From NCBI GenBank assembly GCA_030770545.1, contig CM061106.1, forward strand, positions 3,188,001-3,252,000: a DNA stretch of 64,000 nucleotides, written 5' to 3'. The DNA comes from Macropodus opercularis (lineage: Eukaryota > Chordata > Actinopteri > Anabantiformes > Osphronemidae). The first letter of the stretch is position 1; each line of letters starts with the position of its first letter. A program made the position numbers and the translations under genes. Shown piece by piece: positions 46,755 through 59,089 of the stretch. The notes under the pieces were generated by a model. It saw nothing but the letters and a program-made list of their open reading frames with translations. It was not told the origin of the DNA and ran no database searches.

Positions 46755-46870
46755 CTGATGTGCTGTCTGTTGGAGAACGTCACCATCACTTTGGTTGTTC
46801 CCACGTTCAGCTGCAGGGGCTGTCACACCACTCCACAATCCTGCAGGGCTGAGCCGTGGCTCTGTACTGG
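46755..46870 (-). pseudogene. LINE reverse transcriptase scrap
   Basis: IVEWCDS and LQLNVGTTKVMVTFSNRQ resemble the 'WC...LQLNVSKTKEMVVDFRR' block of LINE polymerases, with a small deletion between. Low-complexity His codons (GAT repeat) follow. Confidence 0.4.
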
Positions 46871-47464
46871 TCCTGAAAGAAGGCAGGATAAAAGGGTCAC
46901 GAACATGCTCATGAAAACAACACATATACATTAACCAAGGTTATGGAGTGAGAAAAGAAAGATGCTGCCGAGTCCAGCTGCTCAGAAAGTGGCCTTTCAG
47001 GACTTTCTATAAATGTCATGAAGCAATAAATAAAACACCATCAGTACCACGTGTCAGCATCAGTGTGTAGTGACCTTTAGCGTTGCCTCTAGTGAGTCCT
47101 GGTTTTCCTCTGGGCCTCCTCCTGGTGGGACGTTCCAGCAACACCTCTCCACTGCTACATGACCTACATCGCACCGGCTCCTACTGAGAGAGATGAACCG
47201 CTCTTAGTCTGGCCCGTCTCCTAGGAGCTGGTTGTCATGGAGACCCTACCAGGAGCATTTAGCCCAGACAACATAGCTCCTAGGATCATTCGGGCACACA
47301 AACTCCTCCACCGCGATAAGGTGTCGGTTCAAGGAGGAGAAAAACTAGAACACAAACGTTAGTAACAGCACGTGAATATTATATTGATCTTTGTGTTTTG
47401 ATAAGAAGCTTGTACTAACCTTTACTTTCTGCAGGCGGCACAGAGAACAGCAGCACCTCTGACC

Positions 47465-49638
47465 TCAGTCAGAGTCGCTGTCAGGCCGCCTCTGCCTCTT
47501 GGAGGACGGTCCCGCCTCGTCACCTCCTTCCCTGCTTCTCTTTGTGGGGGAACCACGCCCACAAGAGAACGCAGCCCTATGGTCGTCCTCCTCCTCGAAG
47601 CTTTCAATGGAGCCAAACGTGCTGGCTCCATCATCGTTATAATCGATGGTAGAAAGCTCCTCAGGAGGAGGACTGTCCATCAGGGCAGCTGCAGGGTAGA
47701 GGTCCCTAAAAGCAGAAAGAGAGGGGCCAACGTTAGCAACAGGGGACACGGGACGGAAGAAATGTTCTGGATTCCGAGCAGGGTCAGGAGGAACAAAGGG
47801 AGGAATAGGAACAAGACGGGGGATAGGAGCAGGAGGAACAACACGAGGGATAGGAGCAGGAGGAACAAAGCGAGGGATAGGAGCAGGAGGAACAACACGA
47901 GGGATAGGAGAAAGAGGAACAAAGCGAGGAATAGGAACAACACGAGGGATAGGAGAAAGAGGAACAAAGCGAGGAATAGGAGCAGGAGGAACAACGCGAG
48001 GAATAGGAGCAGGAGGAACAACACGAGGAATAGGAGCAGGAGGAACAACACAAGGGATAGGAGCAGGAGGAACAAAGCGAGGAATAGGAGCAGGAGGAAC
48101 AACGCGAGGAATAGGAGCAGGAGGAACAACACGAGGAATAGGAGCAGGAGGAACAACACAAGGGATAGGAGCAGGAGGAACAACACGAGGGATAGGAGCA
48201 GGAGGAACAACACAAGGGATAGGAGCAGGAGGAACAACACGAGGGATAGGAGCAGGAGGAACAACACGAGGGATAGGAGCAGGAGGAACAAAGCGAGGAA
48301 TAGGAGCAGGAGGAACAACACGAGGAATAGGAGCAGGAGGAACAACACGAGGGATGAAGGGGTGAGGGACAGGAGGAGCAAAGGGAGGGATGAAGGGGTG
48401 AGGGACAGGAGGAGCAAAGGGAGGGATGAAGGGATGAGGGACAGGAGGAGGAAAGGGGTGAACAAAAGCAAAAGCCGGAGGAGCAAAGAAAGGAGGAACA
48501 AAGGGGAAGAAATAAGGGTGAGCATAGGGGGAAATGAAAGTCCAAGCGAAAGGAGGAGGAAAGTGAAAGGGAGCGAAGGGAGGAATGGGAGGAGCCTGCT
48601 CTCTCCTGTCCATTCCAATGTGTGGTGCACGGAAACCCTGAGGTGGAGGATGGAGATGGGCTGCTCCACCACCAGCCTGCAGCACGTCGTCCATCCACAC
48701 GTCCCCCTCCCGCTCATCAGGGGGCGGAGTCCAGCAGCCACCTGGGGAGAAATGTGACAGAGCAAACGTCATATTCTGCACAGACAAGAGGCAGGAAACC
48801 ATGAAAAGCACATTTACATCCCTACCACCCACTAACTGTCAACACCGCAGGAACTGAACCTCATGCATCAGCATGTAACACGTTCCCAGCACGTTGGCAC
48901 TTCACAGTAAAGTTCTGTGTCCCAACATAACAAGCTAATGTCAGTCAGAGGAGCCAGACTACAGAATTAGTATTTTCACGCCAACTAGATCCTAAACATT
49001 TCATGGTGAATCTAAACTAATTACACTAAATGATACTATACACCACTACATTACATTACATCACCCTATACTACACTATATGTTACAGTGTCCATCACTG
49101 TGAACACGAATCCTTTGAAAGTAATAGAAAGACAAAGCAAAGTAAGTAGTGAATCAGTCTTTTATGGTTGTTCACCATAAATTATACTCAGCTACTACAT
49201 TCAACATGAACTCACTGATTCATTCACTACTAATATCTGTCATAATACTGTGGATCAAGTAAAGTTTCATGATGCAGCAGCTGCTATTTTGAATGGACAC
49301 AGGATGACGTCACATGATGCTGCGTTCACAGTACAACAACATTCATGCTTTCTCGTTTCCATAGTGACAATATAGTTTATGTCTGTATTCAAAAACAAAA
49401 AAGCCCCGTCCGCCATTTGGCTGTTTGACCAAATTGTAAATAATAAAATCGGAAAATTTAACACATGATAATAACATAGTAAGTAGTTAAGCACATGATA
49501 ATAACATAGTAAGTAGTTAACACACAGTTCGTTATTTTTCTAGCAAAGAGAAGGAAGCTAGTGTCCAAACCTACCGGCACGTAGTCGGGGCTGATGTCCG
49601 ACTCCAGGCTGCTGCTGCTCCCAGGGGCGTCCGGCCAT
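47465..49638 (-). CDS. Proline-rich repeat protein, two exons, unknown function
   Basis: Exon 1 has ATG at 49638 (MAGRPWEQQQPGVGHQPRLR) and ends in phase 1 at 49575 (donor GTAGGT). Exon 2 runs from 48741 to the TGA at 47467-47465. Together about 446 residues. Order: N-terminal WTPPPDEREGDVWMDDVLQ; a Pro/Phe/aromatic-rich segment with three 12-residue 'PHPFIPPFAPPV' units; about 21 units of a 9-residue repeat (consensus PRVVPPAPI; variants with Phe, Cys or Leu); then an acidic segment (STIDYNDDGASTFGSIESFE) and a basic-acidic tail with SSKRQRRPDSDSD, a possible nuclear signal. No signal peptide. A pyrimidine-rich CTCTTTCTGCTTTTAG inside exon 2 near 47705 could be an alternative acceptor. I do not recognise the family. 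Confidence 0.65.
47810..48470 (-). repeat. Coding minisatellite, 27-bp and 36-bp units
   Basis: About 21 tandem 27-bp units (plus-strand form GGAGGAACAACACGAGGGAT followed by AGGAGCA), then three 36-bp units. All variants keep the 3-nt register. Long frames appear on both strands because of the periodicity. Confidence 0.92.
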
Positions 49639-49763
49639 CCGGTGCTGGAGGGACGAAGCTGAGCGCTTTGAAAAAAGCGGTTGGTTTTAAAAAAAACTCT
49701 GAAGAATAATCCGCAGGCGTAGATTAATCCAAAACTGAAGTTGGTCTCTGTCCAAAAACTGGC

Positions 49764-49820
49764 AATTATCGATTAGCAATTAGCAATTAGCTCTTAGCTG
49801 TTAGCAATTAGCAACTAGCA
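49764..49820 (-). repeat. GCTAATT short repeats in the presumed 5' UTR
   Basis: Irregular tandem GCTAATT/GCTAAC words between the TATA box and the exon 1 ATG. Confidence 0.6.
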
Positions 49821-49880
49821 GACTTTGCAACGGGTCAAAGGTCCAGATGCAAAGGAGCCGTTTCAGAGGCCTCAGCGGCT

Positions 49881-49886
49881 TTTATA
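49881..49886 (-). promoter_or_regulatory. TATA box of the proline-rich gene
   Basis: TATAAAAG on the minus strand, about 245 bp upstream of the exon 1 ATG and eight bases downstream of a CRE-like site. Confidence 0.65.
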
Positions 49887-49893
49887 GGTTATG

Positions 49894-49901
49894 TGACGTC
49901 A
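49894..49901 (-). promoter_or_regulatory. CRE-like palindrome TGACGTCA
   Basis: Full TGACGTCA next to the TATA box, with a further TGCGTCA half-type site upstream (about 49907-49914). Full CREs near TATA are the layout bound by CREB/CREM/ATF factors. Confidence 0.6.
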
Positions 49902-49924
49902 CGTTCTGTGACGCACGTCATGGA

Positions 49925-51950
49925 GGACTTCAATTCAAAACACGACCTGGACACATGGACACACGCAGCGTGAGAGCGTCAGTTAAATGGAGCCAGTGAA
50001 GGATCAGAGGAGTCATAGCACCGACGGTAAAGCGCCACTAGGTGGCGGAGTGGAGACAAAAGCTTCTGGATCACACAACGACGGACAACGAGTAGGAAAC
50101 ATAGAAGCACTGACGTCATCCTTAGGCCGGAAACACCCTGACACACATCTGGTCTCATTACTCACCTTCTGGTTGAACTGCAGCTCAGAAAAACAGACAC
50201 AACTCACTCAGACTTAAAGACGGAAACTTTATTAGTCAGTCAAGGATGGACAACAAACAAACCCGAATAAACACATGATTATACTACATCAGGTTCAACT
50301 TGTATGTACATATAGAAATAATTATTTATACATATTTTCTTATTCTTATCTCCTCAGATTTAACTAAATATTTATCTGATCTATGAAATGTTTCTCCCAG
50401 TGTGATTATATCTCCTTGCATGTATAAGCACTCACCTCTTTCCCTCTATCAAATAAACTGACACTAGATTTCCATTACATCTGCTTCTTGTGGCATTTTT
50501 GATTGGTGGTGTGTCGTGTGGTTTTCTATGTGCTGAGGCTCCAACAGGTTGGGAAACACTGTGTTAGGCTGACATTCATTTCAACCAATAGACACTTAAC
50601 TCAGGAGCTGAATCAGAAAAGCTGGAGGTGGTGTCATCACTAAGGAGACTTGACTTCAGAGTCAGAGTGTTCACACAGCAGTGACCCGTGGTTTTGTGCT
50701 TTAAGCTGCAGATCAAACGTGGACAGTGAGCGTTTGACAGAATTTTACAGCTGACAGCCTCATACACTTTGACTTTCATGCTGCTCTCAAGCTCATTTCT
50801 AGACAACTCAGGCAAAAGGGCTCTGTTCAGAAACACCCTCCACTATACACACAGGCAGGTCAACAGTATGTCCAGCTAAGCTGCCACAGCAACTCACTAT
50901 TATGTACGGAACAGATTTAAAGCTTAACTCAGTCCAATATCTATAGATGACACAACATTAATCTACTTCCTCTACACATCAACATGGACACATGACATCT
51001 ATGAAAATCATTAGTCACTAATAATAAAACCAGTGATGAACTATAGTTACAATAAACTGAAAGAACAACCAATCACCAGCTCTAACAAAACTAACATGAA
51101 ACTAATAAAAGCCACAAATAAAATAGCACAGATGCATTTTGTTAGTCCTGCTATTTGCACCATGATCAGCAAAAGCTGCTCCCATCTCATCCAGCTCAGA
51201 CCTGGCCTCCGTTCAGTCCAAGTCAGCAAGGAGGAGACACTGGTCACTACATTTCCACCACAAGCCTCTAAAGCAAAGCTTCACATAAGACATGAACAAC
51301 TAAATGGACGCCTCTCTGTCATGAAACCTCCACTGAGCAGGTTTCTCAGCATGAAGCAGACATTTTTCTACAAGCAGGATGGAGCAGCTTTAGCAGAAAT
51401 GCAGCAACATGCTAGAGCCTCCGTGACACAAATGTTCTACATCACGTACTGAGTCATTTTAGAGAGTGGACCCTGTTGAGTCCGCCTCCACCAACACACT
51501 GACTAATTACATGGGTTTGTTTAGATTTAGAAAATCTGTTCAAACTAATTGTTCTCTACACATATGACTTCTCAAATATTCTCATGCAGGAAAAGAAGAT
51601 AAAAATTAATGCATCCATTTACTGGAGGCATCTTGTTGTACAGTAGACTACAAGCCAGGAAAACTTAAAGCTACATGTGAGCTTAGTACCAAACAATCTA
51701 AAAGCACTGAGCAAGAATATTCACAGCAAAAAAATATTCTTCACCTGAAGCCTCATGTCTAAGAAAACAAAGTGCAGGGTTGGTTTCCTCACTCAGATCA
51801 AAGCAAATGTAAGTATAACGAATTCAAACTAAACAGTACAAACCAACAACCTGGTGATGAGCTCACTACGCTGAGTAGCACCACTAAGATAACAACAGGA
51901 AAACCTGTGTGAAGCAGTGAGTATGAGGATCTGAGCTGGTGATGAGCGTA
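49925..51950. other. No gene recognised
   Basis: Short frames only (longest 139 codons at 51033-51452, plus), without family features or splice context. Confidence 0.4.
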
Positions 51951-51954
51951 TGTT

Positions 51955-54900
51955 GGTGAGTGTTTCAGTCAGTGAGGGTGGAGTCATCCCACTCCAGCTG
52001 CTGCTGTCTGCTGGCCCCCTGCTGCTCTTCAGGCTCCCGCCCTCCTCGTCTTCATCGCTCTCTGACTCAGCGCTGGTGATGTCATCTTCCTCCTCTTCGC
52101 TGCTGTGCGGGTCCTGGTACGTCTGTGTCAGAGAGGGAGAGAGAAGATGGGGTTGAGGAGAGTCACTGCTGAATTTATACAAACCTGAAATGAAACTAAA
52201 TGTGTAATGATGCCACACATGATCATTTCTGAAGCCACTGGATTAACATGGTGGTAAATCTGAGACCCACTGATGACTCATCAACTTTCCTCCTCAGAGT
52301 TCAGGGTTCAGCTCAGTGATTTCTGGGACACCACCCTGAACATCATGTCACAGCCTGACAGTGAACTGCACACAACACACTCAGCCAACTGGTTATGATG
52401 AGAGCAGAAAGACTAGAAGAACTAAAGATGACTCTGAACTCAGCTTTTCAGGACACTCATGGAGCCCAGAGAGCTTTTATTTCCCTTCTCACCATTCATC
52501 ACTTACTGTGGCTGAAAGAGAGCCCAAGCCCCACAGCATCACTGAAGTTGAACCTACTTCACAGAAACCTATTATTCACTAAGCAGCGATGTGATGTGAA
52601 GCAACTGAATCGTGTGGTTTGTGTTACGACAGACTGCTGCACATGCAGCTGCTGCATCGTTGCAACTAGCTGTCAAACAACAAAACGTCCTGGAAAACTA
52701 ATCAGGACTCTATTAGAAAAGCACCAACAGTGGAGCTGGACCAAACACGTTATTAGTTGGTTGCACATAAAATAGTCACATTCTTTTCATTGCAAGTGCA
52801 AGAAACTCTGCAAAGCCTCTGTTCACATCCCCACAGACCTGCTACTCATCAAAACGCTGAGAAAACTAGGCCACAGTCACAACATCTACTAAAACTATTA
52901 GCAGGCTGTCAAGGCTGGAGACCTGACAGAACTGTTGAGAAGGTGAATTGGTTCACGGTTTCTCACTGGCCAAAAAGTGATGTGTGTTGATCTACCTCCA
53001 TGGGGTTGACAGTGATGGTGAGGGCGGAGTCATCCCAGTCCACCTCGTTCCTCTTGCCGTTCTCCTGGTCTCTCATGCTGCTGGTGTGGAAACCACCCAG
53101 GATTATCACAAACACCAGGAGGCTCACACATCCCACAGTGACAATAGTGGGAACCACTGAGTGGGAAAAACACCCAAACACACACAATTACAGGGTGGAT
53201 GTCAGAAGTGTTTGCACGTGGGAATATTCACACATAAAATCAATGCAGCTTTTCCACAGACAAACGCTGACTCTAGCTGTAGATGTGCTTCTTCCTTTAA
53301 CTAGGTTTGCCTTCTCCTGCTACGCTTTGCCACATATGAGCAGGGAAATGCTCCTGTTGTGTGGCCACAGGCTGAGACGCCTGACGATCACTGAGGCCAG
53401 GAAGTAACAGCTTGTGCTCAGAGACGTAACAGACAGCAGTCAAGTGAAATCCCTGAACCTGTGCCATTAAAACAGTGTTTATGTGAGTCCTACTTCTGGT
53501 TAATAGGCCAACAACCATCTGCACTAAGGTTGCCATAGCAACCGCGTTTAAACAGCAGATTACAGGTTAGATTAGAGTGTTTGGCGCAGATGAAGCCAAG
53601 AGGCTGATGGAGACATTTTTCCCAAAAGAACAATAATTTGTTCTTTGTGCCCGACTTAATAAAGGTAGAAGCTCTGAACAATCAAACTTCTCACAGCACA
53701 TATCAGCTGGGTCACATTAGTCCTAGTAATAAACATCCTAATATTACTATATAAATATTTATTTCTCCATTTCCCAGCATTCTACATGTGCGACTCACGC
53801 TTTCAGTACCTGAGGCCTGGTGAGCGTTGTCATGGTTGAGTCCAGACAGATCCACAGACGCACGGAGAACCGGGTTAATGAAGTTTGGCACCATGGCATC
53901 GTTTGCTCCACAGGGTTGGTTGTGTGGATGACATTCACCTAAAGAGGAAGAATAACGTTATAAACATGCAGCACAACTCTAAAACTCGCTTAGACTAGTT
54001 TCGTAGTGTTGTGAGGGGACACAAAGATGCTTCAGTAACAAAGGGCTTGACTTGTAGTCTGTGTTGTGGATGCGTCACCAATAGTCAGTCACACCTCGAC
54101 CTTGAAGTCGTTGCTGATGTAGCGTCTGAGTTCAGAGCAGACCAGTCTGAATTTCCTGTCACATCGAGCTTCAGTGGCCAGTTGTTGTAACGGATAAGGT
54201 GCAGGACCTGCTCATAGTTGTCTGTGGTGTTCACACCTGCAACATGGAGAGAACGGCTCACATCCAAAACAACACATGTCACCAGTGAACTTAAATGAAT
54301 GAATAAAACATGTCAGAGCACATTATTCTATTTATTGTTTTATTTCCCAGTGTCTTCCTTTCCACATAACGCTGTTGTTACGTCGTCTCATTTCCTAGAA
54401 CTAGGGCTGAAGGCCAGTGTGGATCCAAGGCCCAGGTTAGGCCACGCTGCTGCAGCTGGGACATGTCCACCTCCAGGCCCTCGTGCTCCTAAATGAAAAA
54501 CTCTAAGTGCATGTTCAAGCCTAACAGATGGCACAGCTGTTCAACTGACCCCTCCCCTAAAGCAGTAAACAACTTATCTCCTTCCTCTCCCTCCCTCTCA
54601 CTGTCTGTCTGTCTGCATCTGGACCCGACTGCATTTGTGCACCAGCATGAACAGAACATTTCCTGCATCTGTGGAACCATTAAGGGTCTAAAGTTCTACA
54701 ATGTTGCCTCTGTTTACCTCAAACCCTCACTGAATGTCTATTAGCCAGAACCAACACGTCAGGCTGCTGCTGGTGGACAGATGAGGTCACATTACATTAG
54801 AACTGCTTTTCTGCTTCATCCTTGAGGTGGTGGAGACGTGAAGGTGCCTGATGCCAGGGGTTGGGAACTGGTGCGAGTTCAAGTAGGAGATGTGCTGATG

Positions 54901-54985
54901 ACCTCGTCAAAGGCATCAACGTCATCACCCTCGACTGTCAGAGAGGCTGGAGTCGAACAAAACCTGAGAGAACAGAGACGACATT
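51955..54985 (-). pseudogene. clstn1: Calsyntenin-1-like pseudogene (3' exons)
   Basis: Minus-strand exons: about 54975-54835 (VEGDDVDAFDEVIS, then HISYLNSHQFPTPGIRHL in another frame); 54420-54485 (EGLEVDMSQLQQRG); 54240-54092 (VNTTDNYEQVLHLIRYNNW, then shifted CDRKFRLVCSEL...RYISNDFKVE); 53937-53812 (VNVIHTTNPVE, shifted NFINPVLRASVDLSGLNHDN); 53155-52998 (transmembrane helix, then MRDQENGKRNEVDWDDSALT and TVNPME); 52122-51957 (HSSEEEEDDITSAESES, shifted QQQLEWDDSTLTD and stop). This is the membrane-proximal region and kinesin-binding WDDSALT tail of calsyntenin-1. Single-base shifts occur in at least four exons, so it should not encode a normal protein. A base-level assembly error cannot be excluded. 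Confidence 0.75.
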
Positions 54986-56433
54986 ACACACATTTATCTT
55001 TGACTTCCTCTAGTTCAGGATTTTAGCTTTATTTTCAGTATTGTCCAACATTTTCAGCCTTCAAAAACTTTTAAGATCATACTTGTAACTTTGTGTGCAT
55101 GATTTCTTTCTCCACCTTGACTAGTGAAGACAAGAGAAACATGGATGAGCCGTGGACACATGCAGCACCTGCATTAACAGGGTGAAAAATAATAAGAGAA
55201 GAAAGAACATTGTGTGAGATGATGAAATTAATCCTCCACAAGTACAGCAATAAAAGGTGTGTAATATATACTATTATACAAAACTATCATGTCATTTAAT
55301 TACATTATTTTAATATAGCTATTTATAGTATAGGGCAGCACGGTGGTGTGGTGGTTAACACTCAAGGTCACAGAATCCACACAGTGTGTGTGTCCTGCAG
55401 GTCTGACACCAAGGTCGATTCATAAACTCTGCAGCCAGGTCAGAGTTTTGTGCTCATCATGTGTCTACTTCTGTTCTGCTTGTGTATCCATAACGGTCCC
55501 GCTGCTGAGTGAATACAATCTATAGATGGAGGATGACAACACTAATCAGCAGAACCCACAACATCTCATTCATTCTGCATCATGTTGCAAACTGAAAAAT
55601 TAATCTTTCAGCATCTAGAATGTTTCAGAATCATTGTAGCCAAAGTGGTGGGAGGACGCTGTTAACATGGAGGAGCACTGTGGACACATGGACATTACTG
55701 AGGGGTAGAGTAAGCAGAGCAACCTGAGGTGAACTAAGAGACAAGAAGGAAGGTTGAGGATCTGCAGGAGAGACTCACGTGCTGCACACAAGGTCACAGG
55801 TAAGAGCAAGAGTTAACATGGCACCGACCAACAACAACACTGCACTTTGTATTCTACAGAAGAGAGAACAGATCATAAGGTGACAGCAGAGAATCTGTTT
55901 AGTGATGAACAACATTCTCCCCAAACTTTGCTGAAACTCTGCTGACTGTTGGAGTCTAGGGCTTAAAGGCCGTCCCGTCCACAAACAGAGACTCTGTGGA
56001 GAACTGCACACTCAGCACATCATGACTGATGGTTGGAGGAGTCTCAAGAGTTGAGAGTTCACACCTACTCACTGCCCTCAGTCCTTAGGTCACATAACGA
56101 GTCTGTTCTTTACAGGAGTGAAGGGAAGTGGGAGGATAAATATGTGGTCTCTGGCCAACTATCCTCAGACTGAAGATGTAGTTCTCACTGAAGACAGGGA
56201 GGACAAAGCTGATTTCCAGGAGCTGGTGCTCAGTGTCCACCTGAAGTCAAGCTGTGTCTTCAGGGATCTCTCAGCTCGTCTCTGACCGTCTGGAGACTCC
56301 TCTGGTCCACAATCAGACGACAGCAGCACTGGCCTTAAAGACACACTGTCAGTTAAAAGGTCTCAATCTGTTCTATTTTATTCTTCTGTCTCCTCTGCTT
56401 CACTCAGTCTAGACACATCTGAGTTCTCTGTAC

Positions 56434-57110
56434 CTGCTGTGGTCCCAGATCCAGGCCACGCCCTGCTACAGGTAGGTCCTGCAGGTGCTGATCATCTGGT
56501 TGGTGACCTTGAGCAGCAGCGAGGTCATCCTGTCTGAGGTGTTGTAGTACTGAGAGACGATGTGGATCATCCTGATGCTGGTCATCAGGACGGGAACGTG
56601 CTCCATCATGCTGGTCTGTCACAGAGGAGGGAAGGTCAGAGAGTCACCAACAGCCTCCGTCCACCTAAAACCAGCTCCAAGGACTCACTGTGGATTCTGA
56701 CTGTTCTGTTATATTAGAAGCAACATATTTGTCTGACTGTCACTGGTTTGAGTCCAGAGACAATTTAAAACTGTGTATTTTAGTGAGTGTATTTCTCCAG
56801 CGGTCTGACGAACTTGTCCAGTGTGTAGAGATACTTACAACAGTGACGTCTCTGTCCTGAAACGATCCAGCAGCCAGTTGGTGGAGACATGTAACATGTA
56901 AGTGGTGTGAAAGTAAATTCTCTTTCACCTTAACTTAAATTTGGAGTGGATTCAGAACCTGACCAGTTCTCTCCAGTTTGCTGGACTCTGGACCTGCCAG
57001 AGCAGAGTCCATTTCACATCAGGACGCTTCACTGTCTCCTGAATAACGTCCAGAACAGCTTTAGGGTTTCATTTCCAGATCAACAGACGCCACGATGGCG
57101 AGGGTCTACC
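56434..57110 (-). pseudogene. Axonemal-type dynein heavy chain tail fragment
   Basis: An exon at 56615-56434 reads SMMEHVPVLMTSIRMIHIVS, YYNTSDRMTSLLLKVTNQMI and then a TAG at 56468-56466, before a donor GTACAG. Near 56870-56785 is CKYLYTLDKFVRPLEKY. Near 57050-56960 is VIQETVKRPDVKWTLLWQVQ. This order matches the N-terminal stem of dynein heavy chains of the outer-arm (DNAH5/8-like) type. The in-frame stop and missing neighbours show a small broken piece of a very large gene. Confidence 0.65.
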
Positions 57111-57332
57111 TGCTGAAAGGTGATCATGCATCACTTCCACTGCTCCAACTCCACTGATGGTCCAACACCATTTTTTTTCATTTTCATATTATTTTCCAGG
57201 ATCAAGACACTGTGGACCCAAAGAGATGGAGGAGAGGTGGTCAAATCACTCGCTCAAAAAGGAAGTCAAGTGGAAGAAGCTGCTGCGATGAGGTCTCTAG
57301 ACATTTGGGATGAGAAATAGGATGTTACTCAC

Positions 57333-58304
57333 TTTGGCAGGGTCAACAACGACCACTGCTCCACTGACTCCTCATTTCCACAGCTGCACTTGTTTAAGCA
57401 CTGGAAACACGGGAGAAGAAGCTTTTAGCTAAAACCTTACAATTGATCAAACGCACAAACAGCTTTGGTTTCTGTCTTTGCTGAGTGTTGGGGCTGAGGC
57501 GTACTGTCAGGTAGTCGTCCAGACACTGCTGGACTGACCCTCCTGGACTCCGCGTGGGGTCCAGGAAAAAGCTCTTGCAGTTGTGGTGAGTCGGTAGCTG
57601 CTGCCCACACCTGCATAATAACATGACAGCTCAAAGTTATAATATATCTTATTCATAGGTTCAACTAGTACATGTCCACATCACTATGAGACTATAAAGA
57701 GTTCATACCGACTGCAGGTCACGGTGCTCAAGACCTCAACAGAGATGTGAGCAGCGACAGGACATGCGTACGAGAGCCCAAGAGCGTTGGCTGCTCTCTG
57801 CAGATCAAGGGAAACCAACTGCAGCATGTCCAGCACCGACATGACCAACAAAAAGCAGTCCTGCAAAGAAACGGCGTTTTAGACAGAGGAGTTTAACTAC
57901 AAAAACATTCTGTACATCACTGTCTGCTCTGTAGCACAAACAAGACGTGCACCAACATTTGGTCCGTCCTTGGCAAAGGTCGGCTCGTACTGCGCAACCG
58001 TGTGCTTCAGGGCTTCCAGGACCTCTGTCTTCTCATCGATGTCATTTGAGAAGCCAAGACGGACAAGTTCGCCAAACAACCTGGAAAGAGCAGGTGAAGA
58101 AATTAGGATGGTCCTCATGCTGACTGGTAACGTTAGTGGACAAACCAACGTCTGTGCTACGCTGCGGACCAGCTGCTGTACCTCATGGTGGAGCTGGTGC
58201 TGGCAACCTCAACCTGAACACTGAACTCCTCCATGAAAGGCTTCAGCCACAGGAGGAACTGGACGGCAGCGTTCACGAAGCAGGTATCACCGAGGTTGGG
58301 TAAC
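57333..58304 (-). CDS. Ubiquitin-specific protease, partial catalytic domain (five exons)
   Basis: Minus-strand exons 58304-58182, 58080-57953, 57860-57709, 57610-57505 and 57400-57333, each with GT-AG ends. They read LPNLGDTCFVNAAVQFLLWL (the Cys-box with its catalytic Cys), RLFGELVRLGFSNDIDEKTE, DCFLLVMSVLDMLQ, VTCSRCGQQLPTHHNCKSFF, SVQQCLDDYL and KCSCGNEESVEQWSLLTLPK. These are the Cys box, the QQDA-like segment and the zinc-finger CxxC pairs of USP deubiquitinases. No stop inside the exons. The exon 57860 junction needs a non-obvious donor, and the His box expected after LTLP was not found before dynein sequence begins at 57110. Probably truncated. Confidence 0.6.
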
Positions 58305-58911
58305 CTGAAACATGACAAACATCACGTGTCCTTTTCCACAGATGAAGACTCACAATAAATTATAACCTCACGCACAGAACACGCGTGGAGTCATCAGGTG
58401 TATGTGACACTCGATGACGTACCCGCGACAACCCGCTCATATGGGGAGAGAGGCCTGAAGGTGGAAGAGACAGAGACACACACGTTACTCTACTAATGCT
58501 ACAGCAATGAAGTCATCAATAATAAACAACAACAATATCATGTGGAACATTAAACATACGTGTGCTCTGAGGAGGCCGGTGCTGCAGCAGGAGACAACTG
58601 TGTGGTGTCTGTTCCAAACACAGAAACTCAGTTCAACACAACAAATACATATATAATACACATATTCCAGCTTTAGCCCCTGGAACTTTGAATCTATGTC
58701 CTTGTGGACTCACACCTGGAAAACGTCTCCTATACTGTTTAATGGCAGAACTTAATCAATTGCATTTGGAAAAGTCACTTTTTACTAATGATTTGCTATT
58801 TGAACTACGAGTCTGATAAGATGAAAAGTAAAGCGACAATAAACTCTCTCTCTCTTCAAAAATGTCTAGAGGGAGTGAAAAACTGCTTTTCTAACACTAG
58901 CTTTTTGATCA

Positions 58912-59028
<117 letters not shown>

Positions 59029-59089
59029 CATTATTATATTAAAAGAATTAGCATAACGCACAGTACAACATGTTTGCTAACGCTAGTCC

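Noticed and set aside
47810..48375. Regularly repeated units considered as a CRISPR-like array
   Set aside because: Units are directly adjacent with no spacers, and the context is eukaryotic coding sequence.
47579..48757. Plus-strand 392-codon Arg-rich frame, and the 361- and 304-codon minus frames
   Set aside because: Shadows of the 27-bp repeat. Only the minus frame with the phase-matched exon 1, promoter and SSKRQRR tail makes a gene. The antisense idea is kept as a finding.
51033..51452. 139-codon plus frame
   Set aside because: No recognisable motif, no splice or promoter context, ordinary AT-rich composition.
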